DNA from: Chryseobacterium tructae
Lineage (GTDB): Bacteria; Bacteroidota; Bacteroidia; Flavobacteriales; Weeksellaceae
NCBI RefSeq assembly: GCF_030409875.1
Contig: NZ_JAUFQR010000001.1
Coordinates: 3,162,001-3,226,000, forward strand
Direction of reading: 5' to 3'
DNA: 64,000 bases
Both the position numbers and the translations under genes were made by a program. The notes beneath the pieces are model-generated. The model saw only the letters and a program-made list of their open reading frames with translations, searched no databases and was not told the origin of the DNA. Below, piece after piece: positions 1 to 12,000 of this stretch (its first letter is position 1; the number at the start of each line of letters is the position of its first letter).

Positions 1-3000
1 AGAGTTGGCATCTGTAACTTGAGTAAGATCAAAGCCTTTTTTATCTTTAATATAATTCCAGAAAGTCGTATAGTTTTTATTGTATCCACAAGTTCCATAA
101 TTCCAGAATAATGTAATTGCAGGATTCTTTGTTTTTTCTTGTTGTGAAAGCAGGGTAATGGCAAGTGGCTCAGATATTCCTTTAGCATAATAACCATTTT
201 TACCATTTCTGTTTTCCCAATAATAATCTGTTCTTTCTGAGCAGTCGTTGTTTTTACACATGGCAATTCCATGAACTGCTCCATTTGGAGTTTTCACATC
301 ACCAGAAAGATAAATACTCGATCCACTAAATTTAAACGGCTCCCATTCTGGTGTCAATTGAGTGCCTGAAAACTCTCCCGCACTCTGCCCCTGGAACGCA
401 TACAGCTTAAATGCCGGATCATTGACCTGTTTCCAATCCAGATGAGAAAGTTCTTCTCCTGGAGTATAATCCATCAATAGATTCGTTCCTTTTTCCGGAG
501 TTCCGTAGGCTTTCCAAGGATGTTCTAGCTTGAATACACCGTGTCCTAATTCGTGGGCACCTGTCTTAGCTGGGCTATTTCCATATACATAACCGAATTG
601 GCCATTCAGGCGCATATATCCACTCTGTCCGGTTGAAGATTTTTTATCTGTTACAAACAGTACATATCTTGCATCAGTACCTTTGTACAGACTATTGATC
701 TGCTGCTGCTGAGGGCTGTAAGTACTCATCAGTTCAGAATCTTTACTATCAATAGTATCTCCGCTTACTATAGCACTGATATCCAGGACAGGTTCGTGCT
801 TCACATTGAATTTGACTCCAATTTTATTGTAAATCTGATTCAGTTTTGAGCTTTGTGCCTGTAGATTAGACTGTGAAGCGGCATCCAGCGGAACCAAACT
901 CACATTGATATCTTCAGGGCTCAGGTGTACAAGACGGAAACTTCCAATTACTTTTTGCTTGGAGTTACTATCTTTTGGCATCAATACCGCAATCACCTCT
1001 TCCTCTGCATAATCAAATGTACCCGCAAGTTTTAACTGATAGTTTCTTTCTGCAGCTGTTTTATTAAGCTCTGTAGCTTCAATAGCTTTTCCTGTTCCTA
1101 AGGTTTTAAAGATGATTTTTCCATCTTTAAGGGAAGGATCTGAAATACTTACTTTCGCATCAAACAGTTCTGTCTGCTTATTAACGGTAGCCTTATAAGG
1201 AACATATATGGTATTGTTCTCTGCATCTTTTACAGAAGGATATTTGGATGTCGGAAGCTTTGTTTTTTCTGGTGTATCATACGCAAACTTACCTGCAGCG
1301 TCTTCTTTCCATTCTATTTTGATTCCTTTCGCGGTATATTGGTTGACAGCAGCACTACTTCCACTGCCGGAAACTCCGTCTGTATTGGTTGAATTGGACG
1401 CTCCTCCTTCAGCAACCTTGCCTGTTTTGGTAACATTTCCATTTTCATCTACCGTCCAGATATTTCCGTCTTTATCCTTAATTTCATAATCTTTTCCGCC
1501 CGGATGATCCTCCTGACTTGGAGACCCGCCATTACCGGAATCTCCATAAATTGTAATTTTTCCCGGAGGTGGCGTTGCCGTATATTTAATATCTACAATT
1601 GTATAATCTACGGTAATCTCTTTGATTCCTGCATCTCCAAAAGTTTCTCCTAGCCCGCCGGAAGCATAATGTACAGCGGTTTCATTCGGATCATATGTGG
1701 TCTCAACAGTTCCTTCAATCAGTTTTTTATCTGTATTGAGCTTAATGTTTGTAAAAATTACCTTGATTCTTGTATCGGCTAAATAAGGAACTTCAATGAA
1801 ACCTGTTCCTGTATAAATACCATTGCTCCCTTGGGCTGATAATACCGTTACCGGGAAATCTCCGGCTGTAAATACTTCATTATTCCCCAACATGGTCTGC
1901 AATGGACTTTTATTGGCAATATCCACTGCCGGCATGATACCGCACTGATAATTATTGTTTGAAGAACTGCCATCTGTTGTGAAAAACTGAATTCCACTAT
2001 AGCTATATGCATTTCCGGCACTATTTCCTGAAGTCGTTGGATTGGTGTCTCCAAAGGTTTGAGTGCTTCCGCAGACTGTACCTACCCGATACTCATATTC
2101 TGTTTTATCTTCAAGTCCTGTAAGAATGGCTGTTGCCTGATAACTTTGCTGGGTAGCCCATTCTGCACTGCTTCCTTTTTTTCGGTATTGAACATTGTAC
2201 AAACCACCCGGCTGCCCAGCAAGACTCCATCGGATCTCTACCCTTCCTTTGCCCGCATTTTTAGCCATAAGCAAAGTAGGAACGGCACAATTCTCTACAT
2301 AGTCGAAATAGAAAATTTCCGACAGTCCGTTATTCTTATAAACGCCGTTATCATCTGTGGAGTTGGCTCCCAATACAGGGTTCCTGATTTTGACTGCACC
2401 TGCCAAGCATATCTTTTGCCTGGCATAAGCTGGGTTTTATCTATTCCATAATATAAAGTAGGTGCATAAGTTTCTTCTCTCCATAGTGGCGGAGCCGAAA
2501 GAAAGCCGGAAATTGGGCTCTGCCCCTGATCCCAAAGTTCTTTTAAAGTAAAAATATAACGGGTATTCGGAGCAATTTGCCTTGGCATCCACTGAAATAC
2601 AATACCGCCACCGCCACCATAAGGAGCTAATGCCTGTATTTTTTCTGCATTTTGCGGAAGGGTAAGCATCGGTGGATCATACTGAACCATAAAAACCGAT
2701 GTACACGTTTTTGAAGAAAGATTATTCTTTGTATAATAGTCATATGCCTGGAAGCAAAACTGATATACCCCATCTGCCAGAGGTTTTGAGTATTGCACCG
2801 CATTAATTCCGGCCAGATTTTGCAATTCAAAAAGGGAACGTATATCAACATTACTCAGGGTGACATTACTTCCCGGATACAGCATAAAAGGGCTCAGCCC
2901 TACAACAAAATCATTGGATCTTGCAATAGGAACTGCATTAAGCCCTGCTTCCAGAGAAAATTTAATTCCCGTCTGATGCTGTGGTTCCAGGAGGTCAGTC

Positions 3001-3218
3001 ATTAAAACCTGCAGCTGCAGCTTATTGTCTGTACTGGTTGCATAATCCGCAAGCCGAAGACTATAAGGTGGAATAACAACAGGAACCAGCTTCACAGGAT
3101 ATTGCTGTGCCATCACTTTCACTGGCATAAGACCTGAAATCAATAATAAAAATAGCGCAATAACTTTGGTATAGTAGTGCTGTCTTTTTAGATATGATTT
3201 AAAACAATCTTCAATCAT
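1..3218 (-). CDS. Large secreted fn3/zincin-like protein, 3' end beyond window, frameshifted
   Basis: Starts at 3218 with a basic stretch, a hydrophobic core and a cleavage-like AQ near residue 38, so it is exported. The N-terminal 300 residues (after the signal: YPVKLVPVVIPPYSLRLADY) resemble the N-terminus of large Bacteroidetes surface proteins of the TANFOR type (memory, not searched). A fibronectin type III-like segment follows (around 2290 down to 2000), then a Gly/Asp-rich linker near 1500-1560. A zincin-like motif HELGH lies at 541-555, with another His seven residues on (520-522), suggesting a zinc metallopeptidase domain. The frame stays open at base 1, so the C-terminus is outside. 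Near 2380-2386 the frame shifts: upstream reading ends in a stop at 2295, while the other frame continues without stops to base 1; adding one A to the AA of GGAACC restores it. It follows the 3260-7947 gene by 41 bases, so the two are probably co-transcribed. Substrate unknown. Confidence 0.7.
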
Positions 3219-3259
3219 GTTTTGTGTTTTTTATAGTGAGTTCTCAGATAAAGCAAGCT

Positions 3260-6200
3260 TTATTTGAATTCATAGTTAATTTGTTTTTCTGATCCTTGTT
3301 TGTCTCCCGGCAAGATATATTTGGCCTTAACATTATACTTTACGGAAGGGATGGTTCCAAATGTGGATTCCAGCAAAGCATTAATAAGTGGTGACTTTGA
3401 GTTTTCAGGAGATCCTACATACTTGGAGGCTGCTTTAGAGATCAATTCATACCAGTCTGCTTTATAATAACTGAATAAGTCATATTTGAAAGGGAAAGTC
3501 TGTTTCAAAAATGCATTGCCTTTATCATTCCCCAAATACTGCAGATATGAAGTAAATACCGGGAAGGCATTCGCTGGCGGAATTCCTGTAAAGTCATCAT
3601 CACTCTCAGCCCTGTTCAATTCTAATCCGTCAAACGGATAATTGTTGTATAAAAGTCCTTTAAATTTGGCTGCAAATGAATCTTCCATTAAAGCTGTAAG
3701 GTTAATCAGCGGTTTATTATCAGTATATTTTGAACCTGAAATTTCAGTGGCATCAAAATACTCATCAGCATTCATATTATTCTGTAATGTCACGACATCA
3801 GAACTTAGTTTGATCCACAACGGATTGAAATTCAAAGCAGATAATTTGTCTGAAAGTGTATTATACTTACTGGTTCTGAATACATACGAAAGCCTGTCGA
3901 TCTCCCCATTTTTAGAAAGATTTTGAGCTTTTTTAATTTCTGTAGTTACAGAAATTGCCGATCCATCGCCACTTTCTTCTGTTTTCTCTGTATTTTCTAC
4001 AGTATCGTTTTCAGAAGAGCTATTAGATCCGTTCTTATTTTTGGCTATAAGTGCCAATGTATAATCTTTTTGTTTAGAAAGATCCGGCACCTTAAAATTC
4101 ACAATATTATCAACCGTATTATAAGAGAAATTACTTTCTACCGGAGAATCTGCAGCAAAAACGGTTAAAGTACTCCAATTGGGATCATCAAACAGATAAT
4201 CCTGTCCTCTTTTTAGCTTGATATAACCATTGGTACTTTCTCCTTTATAATAATTTTCCTGTTCGGCTACCGGATAAGCATATTTTATATTTGACAGAGG
4301 AATCGCTTCCGGTGCTGAACCTGTTGTAAACGTACGTTCTTCAATTTCTATGGCTTTTTGGCCATCAACCATCACTATTTCATACAATCCATTCTTTTTC
4401 TCCATGAAACTCACCTGCGCCATTGCTTTCAGTGTTTTATTCGGAGGTAAAATATCATCAGAAACAAAATTGGCAAAGTCTTTAGAGTTGGCATATTCTA
4501 TAATTCCTTTAATTTCTTTACCCTGATCATCGATAATGGTCATTTTCTCTACAATGACTTTGTAAGTATGATCACCATCATCTTCAGGGATTACAATAGG
4601 CTCGTTTACACGAACTCCAAAAGTGGCTTGAGGAATGGCAAAAACATCAACATTGGTTTCATCTTTTCCAGGTGTTAAGTCTGTAATAATCTTCATACCG
4701 CCAAGCACTGATGAATTTTCAAGAACACATTCTTCACCAAATTCCATCTTAAATCTAAAACGCCCTTTTATCAACCCACCCAGCAAGTTGTAATACCCAC
4801 CCAGATAACCTCTTACCCAATATGGATTGGGGCCTTTGGCTTGTAAAAGAGCAGCCACTCCGGCTTTAATAATTGGAATTCTCTTTTTAATAAACCAAAG
4901 TTTTATTTTAATACCAAGCTCACCCTGTAAGTAAACATAAGCCTGACCGTTAGCGTACCATCCGTTGATCCCTATTCTATCGCCACCACGATTGGAACAT
5001 TTAGCTTCACCATAATTTTTAAGCATAATATCTGTTCCTAAACCAGCTTGGAAGCGGGCATACAGGAATAATGCCGTCATATCGCCCGTATCAAATTTAA
5101 GGTGTGTACCAAAGGCAAAACCTTTTCCATCACCAAGAGCATTAAGGTTGCTCATATAGTCAAGATCCTGAACCTGAAGTCCCAAAATTTCTGCTACTTC
5201 AACCGGTGGTGGCGGACTGCCCGGGATACGGGTTCCTACCATAAAGTAGCTGGAAGACTGTAAATAAAAACTATCAAATCCAACTTTAAGCCCTATCATA
5301 TCCGTTGGAGTACCAATATGCATATACCACTCATCCGGTGCTATATGTACAACAGCCCATCCGGCACGTCCATTAGGCCCAATTCCTTTGATAATTCCTT
5401 TGGCAATATCAATAAATACATCCAAACTAGCATGGAAACATTATTGTTAAAATCATAGTTCATTGCCAACTTAGCATAGATGGCACCATCAATTTTTTCA
5501 GTAATAGGATATTGCTCGTCAACCTTCTTTGTATCTAGAAAAGTATTGACTGTTTTATTATTTTTAAGGTCATTCAAAAACTGCACATTCTCCGTCATTT
5601 TTTTGAATTTATTCTGGACACCGGCTAGTGCATCTCCGGGAACTAACTTAGTAAGATCAGCCATTACTACTGCTTCACCTATAAACCCGATATTGGCCAA
5701 TCCACCATTAGGATTCGTTGAAATACTGAATCCGGCCATGATATCAATAGTCTTGTTTGTCGGAATAGAACCATAAATACCAGCTCTCAATGCTAATCCC
5801 ACAGAATTATCGGGTTTTAGAACCAAAGCTTTATTTCCATAGGCAGGATTCATGGTGAGTTCACGATCAGGAATCATTCGATAAAATGCACCTCCCGTAA
5901 ATCCTGTAATTTTCAATGCGGTAGCCTGAATACTAAGCCCTTTTACGGATCCTTCAAATCCCCAATATCTAAAAGTACTGTATCCAAAGGCTGCAGCTAC
6001 TTCCACTGTAATTTTACTCAGTGCTGTAATTTCCGCTTTAAGATTAGCCTTAAATCCATTTCCATATAAAGGATCCTTACGCATGATCTCAAGACTTCCA
6101 GAGATCTTACCCACTCCAATATCTACATTGTTAAGTGCTAATTTAGTCAGGTTGAAACCATCATACTTCCATCGCTGCCTGTTATTTTCACTTACGATCA

Positions 6201-7947
6201 AGCCATTGATCATCATTCCACCTGTTGCAGAAAAGCGTTCTTCCTGTAAACCAACCGTAACATTAAACCCTAAATTAGCCTGCGATCCATCTGCTATTAC
6301 AACGATATTACTAATACTTGCCGGAAAACCAGCTAGTTTCTGTTCTCCTTTTACCCCAAAATACTGAACTGTTACAAAAGGTGCTTTTGTCTGTAATGCA
6401 AGTCCCTGAAATTCGATTCCTTTAAAATCGGCATCTTTTTTACTGTTAGGGTCATTATCATCTGCAGAAGAATTGGCAGCAATAGCCATGCTTCCGTTAA
6501 GAATTGCTTTAGGAAGAAATTCTCTATTTTTCACACGCATTTCAATGGAAGATCCTGCTGCAATAGTTGCCTTAGCACTCCAGATGTCAAAATTAATATC
6601 ATTAAGAGTCGTCACAGAGATCAGGTACTGTTCTTCTGTTATGGCACCTCTATATCCTAAATAATTCGGAATGGTATTCGTAGAACTGTCATTATTTTTT
6701 TGAACCGGAAGTTGTATTTTCCCTTCCAGGTTTGCTCCTACAATTTTAGAAGCGGCAAGATCAATTCCTATTTTGTCCAGAGAATATCGCCAGGCATTTT
6801 CTCTATTGGTCACTCCACGTTCTATTGGAAAAATATTATTGGCGGCGAAGCTTCCGGACACCCCATAGGAATCAATCAATAGATTATTGGCTTCAAAAGA
6901 AACCCGAGTATCAATATGATCTTCTGTTTTAAATTCCTGGGGAAGGCCAATATTTAAAGTCTGTACATATAATCCTCTCCATGATTCGGCTCCCCCAATC
7001 AGATAGCCATGAGTATTGTAGTACTGAGGAAATTGCACACTTGGATCCGTTCTCAGGTCACTCAGATCCAAAATAGCATTATTGACAAAAAAAGAGAAAT
7101 ATCCTTTATCCTGATTTTTAATTTGGGAAGTAATGGCAAAAGGGCTGATGCTCACTTTCACCAAAATATCATTCCAATCGCTTGCCTTAAGAGCAAAATC
7201 ACCACGAACCCTGTTGGTTCCATTATTCCCAATTTCAGGGAGTACTGCTCCTTTATTATCTAAAGGTACAAGCACGTTTCTGGAGATCTGAACATTGCCT
7301 TTTAAAGAAAGTTCTTTAATCCCGTCACAATCTATCGTAACGAAGGTCTTGTCATTGACACTTTCACCATTTCTAGTAATCCTTCCCCCTTCAAGAGTAA
7401 GCATCCATTGATTTTGGTTAAAAGGCATATTGATATCTCCCAGTAACGATAGCTTTGCATCACCAATGATCTTTCCACTATAGGATAACTTGATATCTTC
7501 GGCTCCGAAAAACAATGTTTTTTTCCCGTTCTCGGCTCCTTGTTGGGGTGTGGCTACTCTGGCATATACATTAATCATTGCATATTCTGGAGTAAATTTA
7601 GCCTTCGTAACAACAATACTATATTCTACATTAGATTTGTTCTCTTTAAGACCAATAGGTAACACCGTCAACACATTGGGATTAATCGTACTTGTAAAAT
7701 TTCCGCTTTTTTCGAGTTCTTTAAAAGCTCCCATTGCTTTACCAATTTCTTTATCATTTTCAGGATCATTTTCAACAAATCCTGAGAATTGATCTAAAGA
7801 AAATTGAGGAAAGGGAGAAGCTGGTGTATTGGGAAATGAAAATTTTCCGGGTGATTGAAGGGAATCTGTTTTATTATATTCACGAGCCTTTATAGGAACA
7901 AGAAAAAGGCACATAATAAAAATAAAATATATTTTCGTCATGGTCAT
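3260..7947 (-). CDS. Giant secreted beta-rich protein of unknown function, frameshifted
   Basis: After restoring one base this is about 1562 residues. The first part (7947 to about 5436) has a signal peptide (IYFIFIMCLFLVPIKA) and long stretches of alternating beta-like sequence with repeated phrases such as GVKGEQKLAGFPASIS. The second part (about 5436 to 3260) carries more beta-like sequence and an acidic Ser-rich linker near 3960-4030. The join is at 5435-5438: on the coding strand GTTTCC should read GTTTTCC, which joins NNV to FHASLDVFID without a stop. I recognise no domain. A TAnnTTTG-like box (TATTTTTG) lies at 7959-7966, very near the first ATG, which slightly favours the ATG at 7941. 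It heads a two-gene unit with the fn3/zincin gene. It may be a scaffold or partner for that protein, but this is inference from adjacency only. Confidence 0.7.
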
Positions 7948-8211
7948 TGTGTTTGCTGCAAAAATATATTTTTAATTCCACATGCAGGGAATAAGTGCTA
8001 ATAAATTTAGTTTTAAAAACAGATAATAATTATGTTATACATAATAATATCAACCTATTAGCACTTATTTTAATAATATTTTCCCTTATAAATTCCAATG
8101 AATAGAGAATATTAAGACGATAATCTCATGTAGATTTCTACATCAGAAAGTGAATTAAACCTCAAGCATCAAACTACTTTATACTTTTGGCAATTATTGA
8201 AACCATTCTTC

Positions 8212-8706
8212 TTAATTAAAATAATAAGTGGTGGTAAGGTCTCCATTAAAATCGGGTCTGCTATCCTCTTTCTTTGTATTGAGTTCAAAGAGTTTTTCTC
8301 CATTTTTATGACCGGCACGTATTTTTAATGAAAACCAGCCATTTTCCAGATTCAGCCGAATACTATTTTCATCGTTAATGGTTGAAATATCTTTTAAATA
8401 CCCGATACCGACCACTCTCAGTTCATTATTTGAAGTCTGAAATATCCAGCCATCCGACTGTGCAGCTACTTCCTCATTTCCTAATACATGATCTTCGTTG
8501 GAAGAGATACAAAATGAATAATAACCCTCCTCAACTCCTATCACCGGAATAGCAATTCCTGATCTTGTTATGACATCTCCATGTTCGTTCTCTACAAAAT
8601 ATTTCAGGATATTGTTCCCTGGCAAATTGTGGTCTTGGAGATATTTTGCTAAAAGCTCAGGGCTGTATATGACAAAGCCTTTGAGTTCTGAAAATATTTT
8701 CTTCAT
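8212..8706 (-). CDS. Hypothetical cytoplasmic protein, possibly immunity-like
   Basis: A 164-residue protein beginning MKKIFSELKG; an upstream in-frame ATG at 8781 would add 25 polar residues that look untranslated. It has no signal peptide and no membrane segment, and mixes charged and aromatic residues (GYYSFCISSNED, DGWIFQTSNNELRVVG). I do not recognise the family. It lies next to an Imm51-type gene and upstream of two giant secreted proteins, so an immunity role is possible. That is only a context inference. Confidence 0.55.
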   Translation of the reverse strand: MKKIFSELKGFVIYSPELLAKYLQDHNLPGNNILKYFVENEHGDVITRSGIAIPVIGVEEGYYSFCISSNEDHVLGNEEVAAQSDGWIFQTSNNELRVVGIGYLKDISTINDENSIRLNLENGWFSLKIRAGHKNGEKLFELNTKKEDSRPDFNGDLTTTYYFN

Positions 8707-8837
8707 ATTATTTTTATTAGATTGGTTTAAAATAGGGTTGGCCGAATCCGGCATACTCACTCTTTTACAATTCAAGAACAAATAAATTCTGCCTCAAAAT
8801 TGTGAATGTTCTCTCCTCCTCTGATAAATTTTGAACA

Positions 8838-9188
8838 TTAATCCAATTCTGCTCTTGAAAACAAGTCTTTTATTAAAATTTCATCTTCACATGCTTTTTT
8901 AAAGTCCAGAATAAAATCTTTCAGTTGATTTTCTTCAGAAGAATAAACACAGAACATCCCACCTTCAGGGTCAAATCGTATACTTTCACTGAGATCCGGT
9001 CTTTTTTCATCCAAAAAAACATGAGCTAGAGAACCCCAATCGTAACCGTTTCCTTCAAAACCTTCTTCTGCTCTAGTTTCAAAGATTTCTTGTTTATAAT
9101 TTCCCGCATCCAGACATACCGAAAAACTATTGGCATGTTCTACCCAGAAGAAAGGTTTAATTGTTTCCTTAAAATGATTAATATCCAT
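8838..9188 (-). CDS. Immunity protein 51 (Imm51) family
   Basis: 116 residues. The pattern GFEGNGYDWGSLA, then a Phe-Leu-Glu segment, then IRFDPEGGMFCVYS, and the ending KDLFSRAELD match what I know of Imm51, a family of small cytoplasmic immunity proteins of bacterial polymorphic toxin systems. Such proteins neutralise a cognate toxin delivered by kin cells. No toxin with a recognisable nuclease or other C-terminal domain lies beside it here, so it looks like an orphan immunity gene, unless the fn3/zincin protein ends in a toxin domain beyond the left edge. Family assignment comes from motif memory. Confidence 0.7.
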   Translation of the reverse strand: MDINHFKETIKPFFWVEHANSFSVCLDAGNYKQEIFETRAEEGFEGNGYDWGSLAHVFLDEKRPDLSESIRFDPEGGMFCVYSSEENQLKDFILDFKKACEDEILIKDLFSRAELD

Positions 9189-9835
9189 ATTCTTAGTATT
9201 TTAGTTTTGATCTTTTTCGGCATTAGTAAATACTTCTGAAACATAAGTTTCAGGAAATAGTTGAAATTGAATTAGCTAATGGAAATTGTAAGCTTTATGA
9301 ATTGCTTTGGATCAGATACTGCTTTAACGGCGTTTATTCTTTTCCGTTTCCGAATATTAAGATTCGTCTTTTAATACTGTCATAATCGTAAATTTTAGTC
9401 GTTAATAATACTTTGTTATGGTGTGATGGTAAAACAAATATAAAACGCTTATTTATATTCAAAAAATTTTAAGCCATCAATCTGAAAATTTGTAGTAGTT
9501 CTACGACTTTTTGAAGATAATTCCATTAATGAAGATATAAAAAACCAAATAACAACCTCTATTTTAAAATAATACAAACAACATAAAACGTTTATAAAAA
9601 ACATAATTTTTACACTAAATAGAGAAATATTTAACTTTTTTAGCTTTATTTAAAAAAATAGCTGCAAATCAATATTCTGCAGCCATTCTATTTTTATTTA
9701 TTATTTTGTTTCTGAAGTTCTAGTGATCTTTTAGATCAATACTCAGTCTGATGGGATAAATTTTATAATACGGAATAATCTCCTTCTCTTTTTGCAGTAT
9801 TCTTTACATATTTCAAAAGCCCAAACCCAGTAAAA
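9189..9835. other. 647-base gene-free AT-rich stretch
   Basis: I see no intact gene here. On the minus strand a short peptide-like reading between about 9390 and 9285 (RINAVKAVSDPKQF) has no start in frame and ends quickly. The part from 9430 to 9660 is almost pure A/T with long poly-A and poly-T runs. It may hold the promoter of the Imm51 gene, but no TAnnTTTG box stands out. Confidence 0.4.
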
Positions 9836-10339
9836 CTATATTTTAACACTCAAGTCCTGCACTTCTTCTGCTGAAAAGCCAAAGATCTGTGGCGTTTTTA
9901 TATCTAAAAGGTTAAGATAAATATACATCTCTGCCCGATGGTGAATCTCATGTTCTACCATTGCTCTAAGCCATTTCCATATTGAGATAGGGTTATTGGC
10001 TGGTGTTAAACATTTACGGTTAAGATCTTCATCTGAAAGCCCTTTGATGATTTCTATAGTTTGACGGTGCATCTCATTAAAGAATGTCACACTATTTTCA
10101 TATCCGTCCGCTAGTTCTTTTCCACAACCCTGATAAGCACTCCTCCTTCCTGAAATGGTTTCACCATACATATATCTTTCTATGGCTGCAATGTGTCTTA
10201 TCTGATCTCCAATGGTAAATTTCCCTGGTTTATAAGAAAAATCTAGACGTTCCGGAGGTACAATGGCAATAAGCTTATTGGTTCTTGCTCTTATTTTTTC
10301 ATAATAATCTATGAATGCAGGTATCGATGTGATTTCCAT
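9836..10339 (-). CDS. DinB-like family protein
   Basis: 167 residues, the usual length of DinB/YfiT-like four-helix bundle proteins. The metal-binding His pattern is visible: GDQIRHIAAIERYM in the first third (residues about 45-58) and HEIHHRAEMYIYL near residues 130-142, together giving the three-His site typical of the family. Members are cytoplasmic and many act in thiol-dependent detoxification or stress response, but substrates are mostly unknown. Start ATG at 10339 is the only sensible one. It is a single gene, divergent from the TPR gene at 10523. Confidence 0.8.
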   Translation of the reverse strand: MEITSIPAFIDYYEKIRARTNKLIAIVPPERLDFSYKPGKFTIGDQIRHIAAIERYMYGETISGRRSAYQGCGKELADGYENSVTFFNEMHRQTIEIIKGLSDEDLNRKCLTPANNPISIWKWLRAMVEHEIHHRAEMYIYLNLLDIKTPQIFGFSAEEVQDLSVKI

Positions 10340-10522
10340 TTTGAAAGGTCTTTAGTCATTAATAATTATTGTTTTTCTCCTTGTGAATATAAGAAATATA
10401 GAAACGTACATTTTATTCATCAACACTTATTGTTCAAAACACTAAAAATAATCACCAACAAGTGATGATAATATTTGCAGAATTAATGAATAACCAATAT
10501 TTTAGTTATAAAAATCACAATA

Positions 10523-11662
10523 ATGAAAATAGGACTTTCTATATTACTTGTGGGTCTAAGTTTCAAAACGATTATTGCTCAGACAGCAAAAATAGATCAT
10601 GAAAAATTGCTTGGATATTATGAAACTCAGCGTTACTCTGATGCAACCTTATATCTTCAAAGCCTATACCCTGATGGCTCCCAGGACGTAAAAACATTAT
10701 CTCAGATTGCTTATTGCCAAATGATGGCAGGAAAACTTTCTGATGCAGAAAAAAGCTATATAAAAGTGAATATAATGCAGCCCAATAGTATTCCTGTTCT
10801 GTTCAGTTTGGCCGGCATTAGTTCCAGAAGAAGAAATATTTCCTATGCGAAAGACTATCTTCAACAAATCATTCGGCTGGACAGTCTTAATTTCAGTGCT
10901 TATAAACAAATGGCAGCTTATGTGGATCAACCTCAAGCAAAGCTTGATTATCTTAAAAAAGCTTATCAACTCAATACAACAGATCTTGATGTAGCCTATG
11001 ATCTTGCAATGGTATACAATGGCCTCAAGCAATATCAGCCTGCATATGATGTATTGAAAACAGCGATCATTGCTGATCCTGAAAATTTCACATTACAACA
11101 GGCACAACTTCCAATCTCCAACCGTTTAGGCAAATATCAGGAAGTTATAGATATGGGTGAAAAGTTATTAAAGGTTCATGAAGATGCTAATATCATGAAT
11201 GAAATGGGACAGGCCTATTTCTATGTAAAAAAATACCAAAGATGTGTTGAAATTTATAAAATATTGGAAGATCTGGGAATGCAGAATGAGGGAACATTCT
11301 ATTATATGACATTGAGTTATCGTGAACTAAAGGATTATGATAATGCCGCTCTCTATGCCCGGAAAACGATTGATGAAGCCATTTCAGACCACACTCCCCT
11401 TTATTATGCTGCATTAGCAGGAATTTACGAAGCTAAAAATCAATATAATGATGCTTTAACAGCCTATAAAAGAGGACTTACTTTTGGAAACAGCAATATT
11501 ATTTATTACCGTTTGGCACTTTTATATGATCTTCATCTGAAACAACCAAAAAATGCTATAACCTACTATCATTTATATCTGAAGAATAATCCGGATCAGG
11601 AAAGGGAGAAAGAACAGGTTTCTTATGCCAAAGACAGGATTACTCTACTTGCGGCAAAATAA
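10523..11662 (+). CDS. Exported tetratricopeptide-repeat protein
   Basis: 379 residues with an N-terminal signal peptide (MKIGLSILLVGLSF to IIAQ). The rest is a solenoid of about eight TPR units; clear ones include IAYCQMMAGKLSDAEKSY, LAMVYNGLKQYQPAYDVL, MGQAYFYVKKYQRCVEIY, LAGIYEAKNQYNDALTAY and LALLYDLHLKQPKNAITY. TPR arrays are protein-docking scaffolds, here probably in the periplasm. It is monocistronic, followed by a weak hairpin at 11701-11714 with a T-tract. Partner unknown. Confidence 0.85.
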   Translation: MKIGLSILLVGLSFKTIIAQTAKIDHEKLLGYYETQRYSDATLYLQSLYPDGSQDVKTLSQIAYCQMMAGKLSDAEKSYIKVNIMQPNSIPVLFSLAGISSRRRNISYAKDYLQQIIRLDSLNFSAYKQMAAYVDQPQAKLDYLKKAYQLNTTDLDVAYDLAMVYNGLKQYQPAYDVLKTAIIADPENFTLQQAQLPISNRLGKYQEVIDMGEKLLKVHEDANIMNEMGQAYFYVKKYQRCVEIYKILEDLGMQNEGTFYYMTLSYRELKDYDNAALYARKTIDEAISDHTPLYYAALAGIYEAKNQYNDALTAYKRGLTFGNSNIIYYRLALLYDLHLKQPKNAITYYHLYLKNNPDQEREKEQVSYAKDRITLLAAK

Positions 11663-12000
11663 AATAAAGATGTAAGAAGGTTTAATAATACTGAAAACCG
11701 GAACTATAAAGTTCTTTTTTCATTTGTTTTTCTTTCTAGTTAAAAATAAAAACCAATAATTTAATTTAACAATAAATTATTCATTTGAATTATAAAATTC
11801 ACTACATTTAGAAATATATTATTAATTCTAGTCTATACTAAAATCAATAATGTGTCAGCACAGGAAAAACAAGAAATATTCAGGTTATCTGTGCAATAGG
11901 GATGTACTTTTATAAATAACTGCACTGCATTATTTAAAGTTCTGTTTTCAAAAGCAGATCATTCTGACCTCATTTTCACCTACTAAAACCATGAAATATT
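11663..12000. other. 338-base gap with weak terminator, otherwise nothing seen
   Basis: Holds the short hairpin downstream of the TPR gene at 11701-11720 and then AT-rich sequence leading to the small secreted gene at 12001. No coding remnant or repeat was recognised. Confidence 0.4.
11701..11720 (+). terminator. Weak intrinsic terminator of the TPR gene
   Basis: GAACT and AGTTC form a 5-bp stem around an ATAA loop, followed directly by six T. It starts 39 bases after the TPR stop codon. Confidence 0.45.

Noticed and set aside
1208..1489. Plus-strand open frame of 93 codons
   Set aside because: It lies opposite the large fn3/zincin gene, and its translation has no protein-like composition.
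3642..3926. Plus-strand open frame of 94 codons
   Set aside because: Antisense to the giant gene at 3260-7947; no ribosome site or domain.
5480..6367. Plus-strand open frames near 5.5 and 6.1 kb
   Set aside because: They mirror the coding strand of the giant gene and look like codon-bias shadows.
9285..9400. Short minus-strand peptide reading RINAVKAVSDPKQF
   Set aside because: No start in frame and too short; a precursor peptide cannot be supported.
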